From Methanocellales archaeon (GTDB lineage: Archaea; Halobacteriota; UBA148; JAUWXC01): a DNA stretch of 64,000 nt. Positions within the stretch are counted from its first letter, which is position 1. Each line of letters begins with the position of its first letter. Both the position numbers and the translations under genes were made by a program. The DNA is taken from the NCBI GenBank assembly GCA_030018435.1, contig JASEEY010000003.1, forward strand, positions 34,950 to 98,949. Reading direction: 5' to 3'. Of the stretch, positions 10,218-19,251 are shown in pieces. The notes under the pieces are model-generated. The model saw nothing but the letters and a program-made list of their open reading frames with translations. It was not told the DNA's origin and searched no databases.

Positions 10218-10260
10218 TCGATGGGTTCAAACAAGTTTGCCATAAGAGATTTTAGACAAC

Positions 10261-10659
10261 TCATCTGGTGAAACCCCTCACTCCCATTAAAAGTGAGAGT
10301 GCACCAAGCGCAAGGATGAGGTAACTCAAACTGTGAAGCACCATCGGAGTTATTATAGATGGGAAAACGAACAGGTTGAGACTGCCCAGGAAAAAGCCGC
10401 CAAGAGTGAAAAATATCGCGCCCATAAATACATAAAATGAAGATTTTATTTTGTTGATGATGATACTCGCCTTTTTCACCTCACCTATTCCCTCGGGTTT
10501 TTCTCGGATTTTCCCCTTCTGAGTTTTCTCTAATTTTTTCCTGAGACGCTCTGCCTTGATTTCTCTAAACTGCTCCTTGAGTCGTTCCATCTTTATTTCT
10601 TCAAATTCTCGTTTGAGGTGTTCGATCTCCTCATCGGTCTTTGGCTGAATTTCTGCCAT
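10261..10659 (-). CDS. Coiled-coil plus two-TM hypothetical membrane protein
   Basis: N-terminal charged repeats (EFEEIKMERLKEQFREIKAERLRKKLEK), C-terminal hydrophobic segments. Confidence 0.55.
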   Translation of the reverse strand: MAEIQPKTDEEIEHLKREFEEIKMERLKEQFREIKAERLRKKLEKTQKGKIREKPEGIGEVKKASIIINKIKSSFYVFMGAIFFTLGGFFLGSLNLFVFPSIITPMVLHSLSYLILALGALSLLMGVRGFTR

Positions 10660-10667
10660 TGCACCAC

Positions 10668-10844
10668 CTACTCATACCTAACTGCCTCGATAGGACTCAT
10701 CATCGCTGCCTTTCTCGCCGGATACAAACCTGATACAACCCCAACCAAGACCGCGATGAGTATAGCGCTGATTGCAACGGCTGGGGTTACGATGGCGGGC
10801 ATGTCCATTCCCATATATGCGCTGGCTATCACGCCTATCGCCTT
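10668..10844 (-). pseudogene. C-terminal remnant of FtsX/MacB-type ABC transporter permease
   Basis: Reverse-strand KAIGVIASAYMGMDMPAIVTPAVAISAILIAVLVGVVSGLYPARKAAMMSPIEAVRYE* (typical GLYPARKAAxxxPIEALR tail) with no N-terminal part. Confidence 0.75.
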
Positions 10845-11065
10845 ACTTTGTCCGGGTCTTTTGTTACGTCATATCCAGAGACTTTAGCGGAGCCGCTGGT
10901 CGGCACCAAAAGGGTTGCAAGCATTTTTATGAGCGTGGTCTTGCCGGCGCCATTGGGCCCTAACAGACCAAATAACTCCCCTTCGGCGATGTTAATGTTG
11001 ACGTGATCCACGGCCACTAAGCCGTCGAAAACCTTGGTCAAACCATTAATCTCGATTGCGGTCAT
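10835..11065 (-). pseudogene. N-terminal remnant of ABC transporter ATP-binding protein
   Basis: MTAIEINGLTKVFDGLVAVDHVNINIAEGELFGLLGPNGAGKTTLIKML... stops after Walker A (76 aa); no signature motif or Walker B. Confidence 0.75.
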
Positions 11066-11160
11066 TTGAACATCTATTACAATAGGGGGTCGCCAAGTAT
11101 AAAATGTTTCAAGTGTTGTTTACTTCAATAATGTAAAGAAGATAAATCAATGGGAGGATA

Positions 11161-11517
11161 ATGGGCAAAATGTGGAACGAATTAGTAGAAAGACATAAAA
11201 ATCCCATCAATCTTGGCTTGCAGACTGTGGGATTCATCGCGCTCGTCTACGGACTTTGGATGCATAACTGGACAGTCATTATAGTGGCTGTTGTGACAGA
11301 AGTCGTCGGTCATGCTTTCCCCCCACCTGAGAAGAAGATAGAGATTATCGATAAGTTCGTCGATATACTCGGCTTTACTCCTGTTAATTTCGTGTTTCAG
11401 ATAGTGGCATTTATGGTTTATGTCTACGGGTTATGGCAACATGATTGGATATTGATTGGAGTTGGATGTTGCATAGCGCTGGTTGGATTCACATATGGAT
11501 TCATGCGCTCTAGATAG
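11161..11517 (+). CDS. Small membrane protein with two-fold internal repeat
   Basis: NLGLQTVGFIALVYGLWMHNW and NFVFQIVAFMVYVYGLWQHDW repeats. Confidence 0.55.
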   Translation: MGKMWNELVERHKNPINLGLQTVGFIALVYGLWMHNWTVIIVAVVTEVVGHAFPPPEKKIEIIDKFVDILGFTPVNFVFQIVAFMVYVYGLWQHDWILIGVGCCIALVGFTYGFMRSR

Positions 11518-11530
11518 GTCGAAGGAAGAG

Positions 11531-12361
11531 ATGACAGAAGTACGAGCTCACACCACGCTTTCAGACCTCCTTGTCGATAGGTTCAGCAAAAATGAGCTGA
11601 AGCTTTTGCCCAAAGGGTGGCAGATTCTTGGCGATATCATAACTCTCAGCATCTCGCCCTCATTAGAAACCAGGAAATGTGAAATCGGCGAAGCCCTCCT
11701 CAAATTTTATCCTAGGTGTAAAACCGTGCTGAGGATGGGGAGGATTTCAGGTCCGTATAGGGAGCCAGATGTCGAGATAATTGCGGGCGACGACACAGAA
11801 ACAATTCACAAGGAAAATGGATGCAGATTTAAGCTAGATGCCACCAAGATCATGTTCTCGCCTGGGAACCTGGACGAAAGAAAAAGGATGTCCATGCTCG
11901 ACAAAGATGAAACCATCGTGGACATGTTCGCTGGAATAGGATACTTCTCGATTCCAATGGCAGTCCATTCCAGGCCAAAAAAGATCGTCGCGATCGAAAT
12001 CAATCCCCTCGCATATCACTATTTGTGCGAGAACGTTCGACTCAATAAAGTAGCAGATATCATCCAGCCGGTGCATGGAGACTGCGCCACAAAAACGCCA
12101 GTTGGCATTGCTGACAGGGTTATCATGGGCAGTTTTGAAGCATTTCATTACCTGATACAAGGGATAAACGCGCTGAAACCAAATGGCATCCTTCACTATC
12201 ACGAGACTACACCCGAAAAACTCGTTTTTGATAGGCCGATTAAGAGGGTAGAGGATGCGGCTAACGAACTGGATAGAGTTATCAAGATACAGAAGTGCAG
12301 GAAGGTCAAGAAATACTCTCCTGGCGTCTGGCATGTTGTCGTTGATGCGCAAGTATTTTAG
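11531..12361 (+). CDS. Trm5/Taw2-like class I SAM-dependent tRNA modification enzyme
   Basis: KIMFSPGNLDERKRM...VDMFAGIGYFSIPMA...EINPLAYHYLCENVRLN; start taken at internal ATG 11531. Confidence 0.8.
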   Translation: MTEVRAHTTLSDLLVDRFSKNELKLLPKGWQILGDIITLSISPSLETRKCEIGEALLKFYPRCKTVLRMGRISGPYREPDVEIIAGDDTETIHKENGCRFKLDATKIMFSPGNLDERKRMSMLDKDETIVDMFAGIGYFSIPMAVHSRPKKIVAIEINPLAYHYLCENVRLNKVADIIQPVHGDCATKTPVGIADRVIMGSFEAFHYLIQGINALKPNGILHYHETTPEKLVFDRPIKRVEDAANELDRVIKIQKCRKVKKYSPGVWHVVVDAQVF

Positions 12362-12372
12362 TTTCGAACTCA

Positions 12373-13968
12373 ATGTATGATAGGATGGACCAATTAGAGA
12401 CAATAATCGATAACGGGGAAAAAGAGAACGTAGAGTTCAAGGAATTCCTGAAAGAGGATGTGCATCTAAAGGATGACAGGCGCCAAGGCTTAGCCTGCCA
12501 GATGAAGCATAGACTGATCATGGGGCATGGTACAGCTATATATGTACTCGGCGTGACCGATGGCGGGTCGCTGAATGGCATCTCACGCCTCATGCTTGAG
12601 GAATCACTATCCGTTTTAAATTGCATCGCCATAGAGGCGGGCGCAAAAGTCGTCGATTGCAGGAAGTATGCGGTCGATAGAGGATATGTCGCTCTCGCGA
12701 CCGTCAAGAGTCAAGTTGCAGCTAAGGAACACATACTGGTTGGCACAGCAGGACACGTAGATCATGGAAAGAGCACGCTGGTCGCCTCTTTGGTCACCGG
12801 GATGCAAGATGACGGCTCTGGCAAGACCAGAATATTTTTGGATGTACTTCCGCATGAAATCGAGAGGGGGCTGTCCGCGGATTTGTCCTATGGAGTATAC
12901 GGCTTCCGCTCCGGCAAGACCATCAGGCTGAAGAATCCGCTTAGCAAGAAGGAAAAAGCTGGAGTGGTGGAATCTGCTGAAAAGTTGATTTCGTTTGTGG
13001 ATACCGTTGGACATGAGCCTTGGCTAAGGACGACGATAAGGGGCATCGTAGGTCAGAAACTGGATTATGGGTTGCTGGTAGTGGCAGCAGATGATGGCGT
13101 GACACACGTTACGAGAGAGCATCTGGGAATCTTGCTCGCCATGGATTTGCCCACGATCATTGCCATCACCAAAATCGACAGGGTAGATGAAGAAAGAGTG
13201 GTAGAGGTGGAAAGATGCATCTCAGATGGACTGAAAACGGTCGGGCGGATACCCATGCGCATAAGGTCAAAATCCGATTTGCACCTTCTCTCCAGTAAAT
13301 TGAACAAGTTAGGCGAGGGTATGATTGTACCCGTCATAAGGACGTCGGCTGTTACAAAGGAGGGTTTCGAAATACTTGATCAGTTGTTGTTCCAGCTACC
13401 CAAACGAAATGCAGAGAGTGCAAAATCGTTCCAGATGTACATAGACAAGGTGTACCAGGTAGCAGGCGTCGGACCTATCGTGAGCGGTTCGATCAAACAA
13501 GGAGGGGTCAAAGTAGGAGACCAACTGCAGCTTGGTCCAACCCCAGACGGGGGTGTCATTCCCGTTAAGGTTCAATCCATCGAGATGCACTACTATAGAA
13601 TCGACCAAGCCAGTGCGGGCGATATTGTGGGAATTGCGCTCAAGGGCATTTCACCAAAGGATATCAGAAGAGGTATGGTGCTGTGCGCCGACGAGCCTAG
13701 AGCAATTAGAGAATTTGAGGCGGAAGTTCTGATATTGAATCATCCCACCTGTATAAAGCGCGGCTATGAGCCGGTTGTCCACTTGGAAACCATAGCCGAG
13801 ACAGCTACATTCAAACAACTGGATCGCGACTACATGATGGCTGGCCAAAGTGGATTGGTGAGGATGCGATTCAAGTTCTGTCCCTACCACGTCTATGAAG
13901 GGCAGAAGTTTATCTTCAGAGAGGGGAAAAGCAAGGGTATCGGGCGCGTTGTAAGGGTTTTTGAATAA
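12373..13968 (+). CDS. GTPBP1-like translational GTPase
   Basis: GTAGHVDHGKSTLV, DTVGHEPW, ITKIDRVD and EF-Tu-like beta domains. Confidence 0.8.
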   Translation: MYDRMDQLETIIDNGEKENVEFKEFLKEDVHLKDDRRQGLACQMKHRLIMGHGTAIYVLGVTDGGSLNGISRLMLEESLSVLNCIAIEAGAKVVDCRKYAVDRGYVALATVKSQVAAKEHILVGTAGHVDHGKSTLVASLVTGMQDDGSGKTRIFLDVLPHEIERGLSADLSYGVYGFRSGKTIRLKNPLSKKEKAGVVESAEKLISFVDTVGHEPWLRTTIRGIVGQKLDYGLLVVAADDGVTHVTREHLGILLAMDLPTIIAITKIDRVDEERVVEVERCISDGLKTVGRIPMRIRSKSDLHLLSSKLNKLGEGMIVPVIRTSAVTKEGFEILDQLLFQLPKRNAESAKSFQMYIDKVYQVAGVGPIVSGSIKQGGVKVGDQLQLGPTPDGGVIPVKVQSIEMHYYRIDQASAGDIVGIALKGISPKDIRRGMVLCADEPRAIREFEAEVLILNHPTCIKRGYEPVVHLETIAETATFKQLDRDYMMAGQSGLVRMRFKFCPYHVYEGQKFIFREGKSKGIGRVVRVFE

Positions 13969-13971
13969 ATC

Positions 13972-14202
13972 TCACGACTTTGATTTCTTTCTCATCTCTT
14001 TCATGAATTCTCTTACCTCTGCCTTAAACTCGGCAAAACTCACCTTGAAGTCGGAGAAGTCCTTCCATAGGATCGCTTGGGATGTCACCACCGCTGCGAT
14101 GATAGCGCTCTCGCTAGGAGAACCGAATAATTTCCATGTGAGAAGAAACACGGCGAGGAGGAGGAATATCCAGAATAAAATATCTTTGATCGTGGCTTTC
14201 AT
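13972..14202 (-). CDS. Small single-TM protein with charged C-terminus
   Basis: MKATIKDILFWIFLLLAVFLLTWKLFGSPSE...; start overlaps upstream stop (TGATG). Confidence 0.5.
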   Translation of the reverse strand: MKATIKDILFWIFLLLAVFLLTWKLFGSPSESAIIAAVVTSQAILWKDFSDFKVSFAEFKAEVREFMKEMRKKSKS

Positions 14203-14285
14203 CAGACACCTCCCCTGAGCGAGAGTATTATCAGTAGAACGAGGAAAGCTATGAAAAGCCAAAATAGTATATCCTTTATGTCCAT
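14202..14285 (-). CDS. 27-aa single-TM micropeptide, paralogous in its N-terminus to the next gene
   Basis: MDIKDILFWLFIAFLVLLIILSLRGGV*; shares IKDILFW with downstream gene. Confidence 0.45.
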   Translation of the reverse strand: MDIKDILFWLFIAFLVLLIILSLRGGV

Positions 14286-14383
14286 GGTGGGGTCCCTCCT
14301 ACGTCATTTCGAGGGTATATCTTAACTACTTAACTACATAAACTTTGCTATATTGATTTCATTGAATCTTTTTGAAACTTAAC

Positions 14384-14632
14384 CTATTTGAATCCCAATA
14401 TCTTCTTGATCTCGCTTATTAGTTCCTTGTTAAGCGTAACGTCCATTCCATGTGACGTCGGATACTGGAGCACTAGACCGTCCCTGATCAATCGCTTCAA
14501 TGCCTTTCTGACATCGTTATACAGGTGTTTAGGAAATCCCTTTGGGACGTTGTCTTCCGGTGTGTGCTTCTTACCGACATAACCGTGTGAAAGTAATTTA
14601 TCAAGAATCGCCTTTTCTATATCCGTGTACAT
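14384..14632 (-). CDS. Small winged-helix-like hypothetical protein
   Basis: DVRKALKRLIRDGLVLQYPTSHGMDVTLN resembles a wHTH wing region. Confidence 0.5.
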   Translation of the reverse strand: MYTDIEKAILDKLLSHGYVGKKHTPEDNVPKGFPKHLYNDVRKALKRLIRDGLVLQYPTSHGMDVTLNKELISEIKKILGFK

Positions 14633-14723
14633 GGATATCTGTACATATGAAGCACTCTTGCAATTTATAATTTTCTATAAGACAAGACGTTGACGTAAGA
14701 TATTTATACAAGTATGTATCTAC

Positions 14724-14770
14724 ATAAACACTATAAACATCATAAACATCTGCATAGCACTTGCATAGCA
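14724..14770. repeat. Iteron-like direct repeats between divergent wHTH genes
   Basis: ATAAACA at 14724, 14733, 14742 (9-bp period) then TGCATAGCA at 14751 and 14762 (11-bp period). Confidence 0.7.
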
Positions 14771-14808
14771 TCTGTATAACAGACATATAGGAGCGCAGAG
14801 GTGATAAA

Positions 14809-15138
14809 ATGTTAACCGAAATATTTGGCGAATATCCGCAGGTGAAGGTCATAGACCTCTTGATCACGCACCCACGCATCCAATACACCAAGACTGAGAT
14901 CGCGGAATGCGCTGGAATCGGAAGGGCGACGTTATATCAGTTCTGGGATGTTTTGGAGAAGTATCAGATCGTCAAGCCCACCTACCAGATGGGGAAGACC
15001 ACGCTTTACACAGCAAATCTGGACTCACCGGCGCTGAAAGCCCTCAAGAAGTTCCAGATTGAGATGGCTGATATTGAGATCGAGCTCCAGAATCGAGAAG
15101 AGTCAAAGGAGTCGGAGATCGAGAAAGTTCCCGCATGA
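14809..15138 (+). CDS. Winged helix-turn-helix transcriptional regulator
   Basis: PRIQYTKTEIAECAGIGRATLYQFWDVLEKYQIVKPT. Confidence 0.7.
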   Translation: MLTEIFGEYPQVKVIDLLITHPRIQYTKTEIAECAGIGRATLYQFWDVLEKYQIVKPTYQMGKTTLYTANLDSPALKALKKFQIEMADIEIELQNREESKESEIEKVPA

Positions 15139-15157
15139 TTTTATTTTCATTTGTCAT

Positions 15158-16099
15158 CTATCCCACCCCATACGACCTCATCAAAACATCCGCATTCAGC
15201 CTGCCGAAGTGGTATTCCCTGCGTGACTTGACTTCTTTTACGCGCACCTCCGCAGGCGCAAAGACGTTGGGGTCTATCTTGTAAAAGTCGCCTCTCGCAT
15301 CCCTCAGAATGTCGCAGAACAAGCCTCCATAATCACTGGAGCATTCTGATGGCAGCTTTTCGAATATCTCATCGAATTCATCCACGGTTAAAACGACCGA
15401 CCCATAATAGATTATGCTGTCGTTGGTGGCGCCCACGGTAGCCATTTCATCGCCCATCACGGGCGCAATCGGTGCAACGCCAGAGGCATGCAAGATTTTG
15501 GTCGTATCGTATCTAAGTTCGTCCAGTTTATGTAATGCCGTTTCCACAACCCTGCCGGAAATTTGAATCGAGCCAACCAGTGATGAAGCAGGCGCCACTA
15601 AAGCCGTTAGATTTGCGGGAGTTATTCCACACGCATTTGCGATGTTTTTCGTCACACGCTCATCTGGCAACCTATTGGACTCCAAGGCGATAACACCATA
15701 TTCACAATCATCTTCATAGCGGATGCGTTCAAAAACATCCCTTGGTTTCTTGGCAAGTGCCCTCGCAGGTCCAGACCCCATCGCAACGTAATCGCCAACC
15801 TCGATTTTCCAGCCAGCCTTTTGGGAGCCCAAGCAGGCGATTGCAGCGTGCTTGGTCGCAACATCGACAAATGAAAACGTTTTACCTTTGATAACTCCAT
15901 TTCGTATCGCAACTGTTACGAGTCCACCCATGCACGCTTTTATAAACAAAGCTCCAGCAGCATAGCTGCCAGACGCGTTGATGCCGCAATCTATCACCGT
16001 CGAATCATTTCTCAGCCTGTGAGATTTGATGTTCAGCTCATTTGCGCGCTTCGACATCTCCTTCGCGATTTTAAACGCACGCTCGTTCACGCTTATCAT
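15158..16099 (-). CDS. mch: Methenyltetrahydromethanopterin cyclohydrolase
   Basis: MISVNERAFKIAKEMSKRANELNI...DCGINASGSYAAG...GSGPARALAKKPRDVFERI. Confidence 0.93.
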   Translation of the reverse strand: MISVNERAFKIAKEMSKRANELNIKSHRLRNDSTVIDCGINASGSYAAGALFIKACMGGLVTVAIRNGVIKGKTFSFVDVATKHAAIACLGSQKAGWKIEVGDYVAMGSGPARALAKKPRDVFERIRYEDDCEYGVIALESNRLPDERVTKNIANACGITPANLTALVAPASSLVGSIQISGRVVETALHKLDELRYDTTKILHASGVAPIAPVMGDEMATVGATNDSIIYYGSVVLTVDEFDEIFEKLPSECSSDYGGLFCDILRDARGDFYKIDPNVFAPAEVRVKEVKSRREYHFGRLNADVLMRSYGVG

Positions 16100-16103
16100 G
16101 GCA

Positions 16104-16730
16104 TCACTCCAGGATCGCGCTCACATCATCCCAGTCATGCTCGTATATGTGCGCTGAGATGCTGATGCTCGTTATGGTACCGGGCTTTGCACCAATGCGT
16201 TTTGCCACATATTCTAACAACCTTGCCAACGCATACCAGTTGTTGGGCGCAGCACCATAGAAATCGTGTGACCTGAATATCGTTGTAAGGTTCAGCGAAT
16301 CCCTGAGCTTAAAATCGATCAACATCATGCACGGCACCTCGTCTGACATCGTGTCCTTTGGCGGCATCCAGGTAATGCATATCGCCCTCCTGGAATTCGG
16401 TACCTCTTTGAGCTTGCGCACTACATACTCAATTTGGTCTATTCCGTTCCAGTCGCGCAACCTTTGCCCATACGTATACTCAAAGTCCTGAACGTTTTTT
16501 CCCGTAACGAATTGTTTGGCGTATTCATCCAGCCTCTCTTCATTCCAAGGGCTGTCCCTTGGAATCATGTCTTTATACGGATTCTCAATGATGATGACCA
16601 AATTTTGCAGCTCTTTGGTCATGCTACCCCTCTCGTCCTTCAGCATGTCACCATGGTACCAGATCAAACCCAAGCCCCTGTACCACCCGTCGCTGATCGT
16701 GGACGCTCTTACGAATTTTCCAACCGTCAT
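16104..16730 (-). CDS. thyA: Archaeal-type thymidylate synthase
   Basis: VPNSRRAICITWMPP, VPCMMLIDFKLRD (catalytic Cys), FRSHDFYGAAPNNWYALARLLEYVA; start taken at internal ATG 16730. Confidence 0.8.
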   Translation of the reverse strand: MTVGKFVRASTISDGWYRGLGLIWYHGDMLKDERGSMTKELQNLVIIIENPYKDMIPRDSPWNEERLDEYAKQFVTGKNVQDFEYTYGQRLRDWNGIDQIEYVVRKLKEVPNSRRAICITWMPPKDTMSDEVPCMMLIDFKLRDSLNLTTIFRSHDFYGAAPNNWYALARLLEYVAKRIGAKPGTITSISISAHIYEHDWDDVSAILE

Positions 16731-17689
16731 TTTATCCCTCTTTCCACATTTTTTGCTGCCTTCACCATGTTGGATAACTTTGCAAATGCCGCCTTTCGTG
16801 TTAAATTTCGCAGTCCGCAATCGGGGTCAATCCATATGTTCTCGGCACCCAACTTTTTAACCGCACTCCGTATTCTTTTCTCTATTACTTCAATTGGTTC
16901 AACCCTAATGTCGTTTGAGTCAACGCATCCGTATCCGATCTGGATGTTACGTGCTTCGATCGCCTCGCGCTCAATGACACTTAGATTGTCTACGTTTGTA
17001 AACTCATGATCCAACACGCTGACGTTCAGCTCAAGAAGCTTTTTGAATATGTTGCGTACATCACCACACACATGCACAACCGGCGTCTTTACGGCCTCTA
17101 TCATTTTATTCACAGCCTGTATGCCAATTTCCACGTTCACTCCAACTGAGAAAACCGGTTCATCCACCTGAATGATCTTTGCCCCCGCCTTCATCAGCGC
17201 CGAGATTTCCATCGCCTGTGCATCGGCAATGTCGTAAATCAGCTCTGGGTCGTCGTTGGACTTATAAGGCGCCTTTTCGTCGACAACACTGGCATACGCC
17301 AATGTAGATGGACCCGTGACAATGCCCTTTACATCGCGCTTCGCAATGCCCTTTGCAAAAATATAGTCATCTAAAGTCGTTGGCTTTTCCGGAGGCGTGA
17401 TCCTGTCCACTACAATCGGGCGCCCAGCCCTAACCTTAAATCCCGGAATATTTCTCACGAACAAGGTGACGAAATCCGCTCTAACCTGTCCATCCGAGAT
17501 TAATTGAACGCCAGCATTGACTTGATCTTTTATTGCCTCTTCTATCGCTGACCTAAATGGGTCTTTCTCGCCTTTTATCAGCGCATAAACGTTGCTGACA
17601 TCCGGCTTGGTGGGATAGCTTCCCACAACCGTTGTGACGAAACCCGTTACATGGTTCGTTGTATCCTCCTCCTCGCATTCATAATACAC
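16727..17689 (-). CDS. MetE core / archaeal methylcobalamin:homocysteine methyltransferase-like protein
   Basis: TTVVGSYPTKP, ISDGQVRADF, VTGPSTLAYAS, IIQVDEPVF, VVHVCGDV, WIDPDCGLRN motifs; 5' end overlaps upstream gene. Confidence 0.85.
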   Translation of the reverse strand: MYYECEEEDTTNHVTGFVTTVVGSYPTKPDVSNVYALIKGEKDPFRSAIEEAIKDQVNAGVQLISDGQVRADFVTLFVRNIPGFKVRAGRPIVVDRITPPEKPTTLDDYIFAKGIAKRDVKGIVTGPSTLAYASVVDEKAPYKSNDDPELIYDIADAQAMEISALMKAGAKIIQVDEPVFSVGVNVEIGIQAVNKMIEAVKTPVVHVCGDVRNIFKKLLELNVSVLDHEFTNVDNLSVIEREAIEARNIQIGYGCVDSNDIRVEPIEVIEKRIRSAVKKLGAENIWIDPDCGLRNLTRKAAFAKLSNMVKAAKNVERGIK

Positions 17690-18975
17690 TTGCCACCTAC
17701 TACGCCCCCCAGAGGATTCTTAGGCGTGCCCAAGGAATGCAGGCATCTGGCAAGCACAGCAGCCCCCCTTGCCAATCCATCATCTACGAAGACCACCTTC
17801 CGACGATCCAGTTCTTCGTGGATCAGCGCCGGTTTTGCACCAGTAATGGCTCCTCTGCCCGTGAGTCCGATGATACCATCTAATCCACAATCCCATGTAG
17901 CCTCTGCGATTCTTTTTACTAACTCTGCAGCGGTTTTGTCTATCAGTCCCATGACCTTTGCCTTACCACTTTCCCTTAGTAACTCGGCACTTAGCCTGCT
18001 TAATTCATTCAAACGACTTCCATTTTCTCCGACGTCCACCCCTATTAGGATGACACCCGACTCCTTCAATCCTTTGGGATTCACAGGGACGGTGCCAAAT
18101 CTTCTTTCAGTCTTCACCCTCTTGATTTTGATCGGGTTCATCACATCCTCTACATAGCTCTCTGGTACGTTAGTATCTGAAGTATTGGTTAACTGGAGCG
18201 CCGTCTCCACGACGGGTTGAGCCAGTGCATCGAATATCGCACCTGCTAATCCGCAATAACTTCCAACCACATCTGCATACGGTAACTTACCGTCCGTTAC
18301 CCTGCCCGACAAAGTCGTTCCAAAATCGATTCCAATACACGGATTTCTAAAATCGATTGAAGTCCACTTAGCACCTTCTTTAATCCCTGCTAAAACCAAT
18401 TCGCCCTCCATCTCGTTTGCTACAATTGGGGTCTTGATGCAACTCACGCCGGCGACCGTGCTATCAAAGATCACGGTATCCATAAATGAATAGTTTTGTA
18501 ATGCTGCGGGTAGATTTGATTTACTCATGGCACCAGTCATCTTGCGTGGCGGTATCCCCGCCGCCAGACAGCCATCGGCCAGCGCTTTAATAATTCCACC
18601 CACCTCTTCTGGCGTTTCAAACCCTGCCACCACTCCGGTGGACCGCACAGCAAAATCCAGGTCATTTACACTGATTCTTGCTTTCGTCAGGGACCTGAGA
18701 AGTATTTTTTTAACGGTCTCAGCCACTGCTTCACGGGATAGCGGCTGACCTCTCACCGTCAGTCCGAAGACTTCCTCGTCCTCTTTGGGTGGACGAATGA
18801 ACGTCGTCAATTCCACGGTTTTGTCCAGAAAATACGTTCGTCCCTTTTTTAGGTCAGTGGCAGTCAGTATGCATTTGGTTGTCGTGTTGCCGAGTTCAAT
18901 GGATGCGACTACGTATACACTATCTTTCTGCGCAAACGATGCATCCACGAACTTGCTTTTTGCGATCTCCACCAA
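17647..18975 (-). CDS. Methanogenesis marker 14-like protein
   Basis: VYVVASIELGNTTTKCILTATDLKKGRTYFLDKTV...RPPKEDEEVFGLT...; ASKHA-like fold, matches the family as I recall it. Confidence 0.8.
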   Translation of the reverse strand: MVEIAKSKFVDASFAQKDSVYVVASIELGNTTTKCILTATDLKKGRTYFLDKTVELTTFIRPPKEDEEVFGLTVRGQPLSREAVAETVKKILLRSLTKARISVNDLDFAVRSTGVVAGFETPEEVGGIIKALADGCLAAGIPPRKMTGAMSKSNLPAALQNYSFMDTVIFDSTVAGVSCIKTPIVANEMEGELVLAGIKEGAKWTSIDFRNPCIGIDFGTTLSGRVTDGKLPYADVVGSYCGLAGAIFDALAQPVVETALQLTNTSDTNVPESYVEDVMNPIKIKRVKTERRFGTVPVNPKGLKESGVILIGVDVGENGSRLNELSRLSAELLRESGKAKVMGLIDKTAAELVKRIAEATWDCGLDGIIGLTGRGAITGAKPALIHEELDRRKVVFVDDGLARGAAVLARCLHSLGTPKNPLGGVVGGKCIMNARRRIQRTM

Positions 18976-19110
18976 TTTTCACCCCTGGTATATGAAATGA
19001 TAATATGATTGATTATACTTAATGACCTCTTATGTTAACTTTCTAAAACTTGTAGGATTCGTATAAAATCGGTAAATTTAAGATATTTCTGTCGTAAACA
19101 CCAATTAATT

Positions 19111-19239
19111 ATGGAGCTCTATCTATCGCAACAAATGTATGATTTTGAGTCGCAAAAAGAGGAAGTACTCAGGAAGCTGAAAAAGGAGCTGGGCGAGTGG
19201 ATGGCAGCTGAATATTATACGCCCCATCAAGCCTCCTGA
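19111..19239 (+). CDS. 42-aa hypothetical peptide
   Basis: MELYLSQQMYDFESQKEEVLRKLKKELGEWMAAEYYTPHQAS*; directly upstream of a zinc-motif mini-protein. Confidence 0.4.
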   Translation: MELYLSQQMYDFESQKEEVLRKLKKELGEWMAAEYYTPHQAS

Positions 19240-19251
19240 TTCGAGGAACAA

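Noticed and set aside
17651-18157. 168-aa + strand ORF (and other long antisense ORFs such as 444-833, 9336-9575, 23542-24120, 43747-44334, 61943-62539)
   Set aside because: They lie opposite strongly supported genes and their translations are low-complexity Ser/Pro/Ala-rich without family motifs; treated as antisense shadows.
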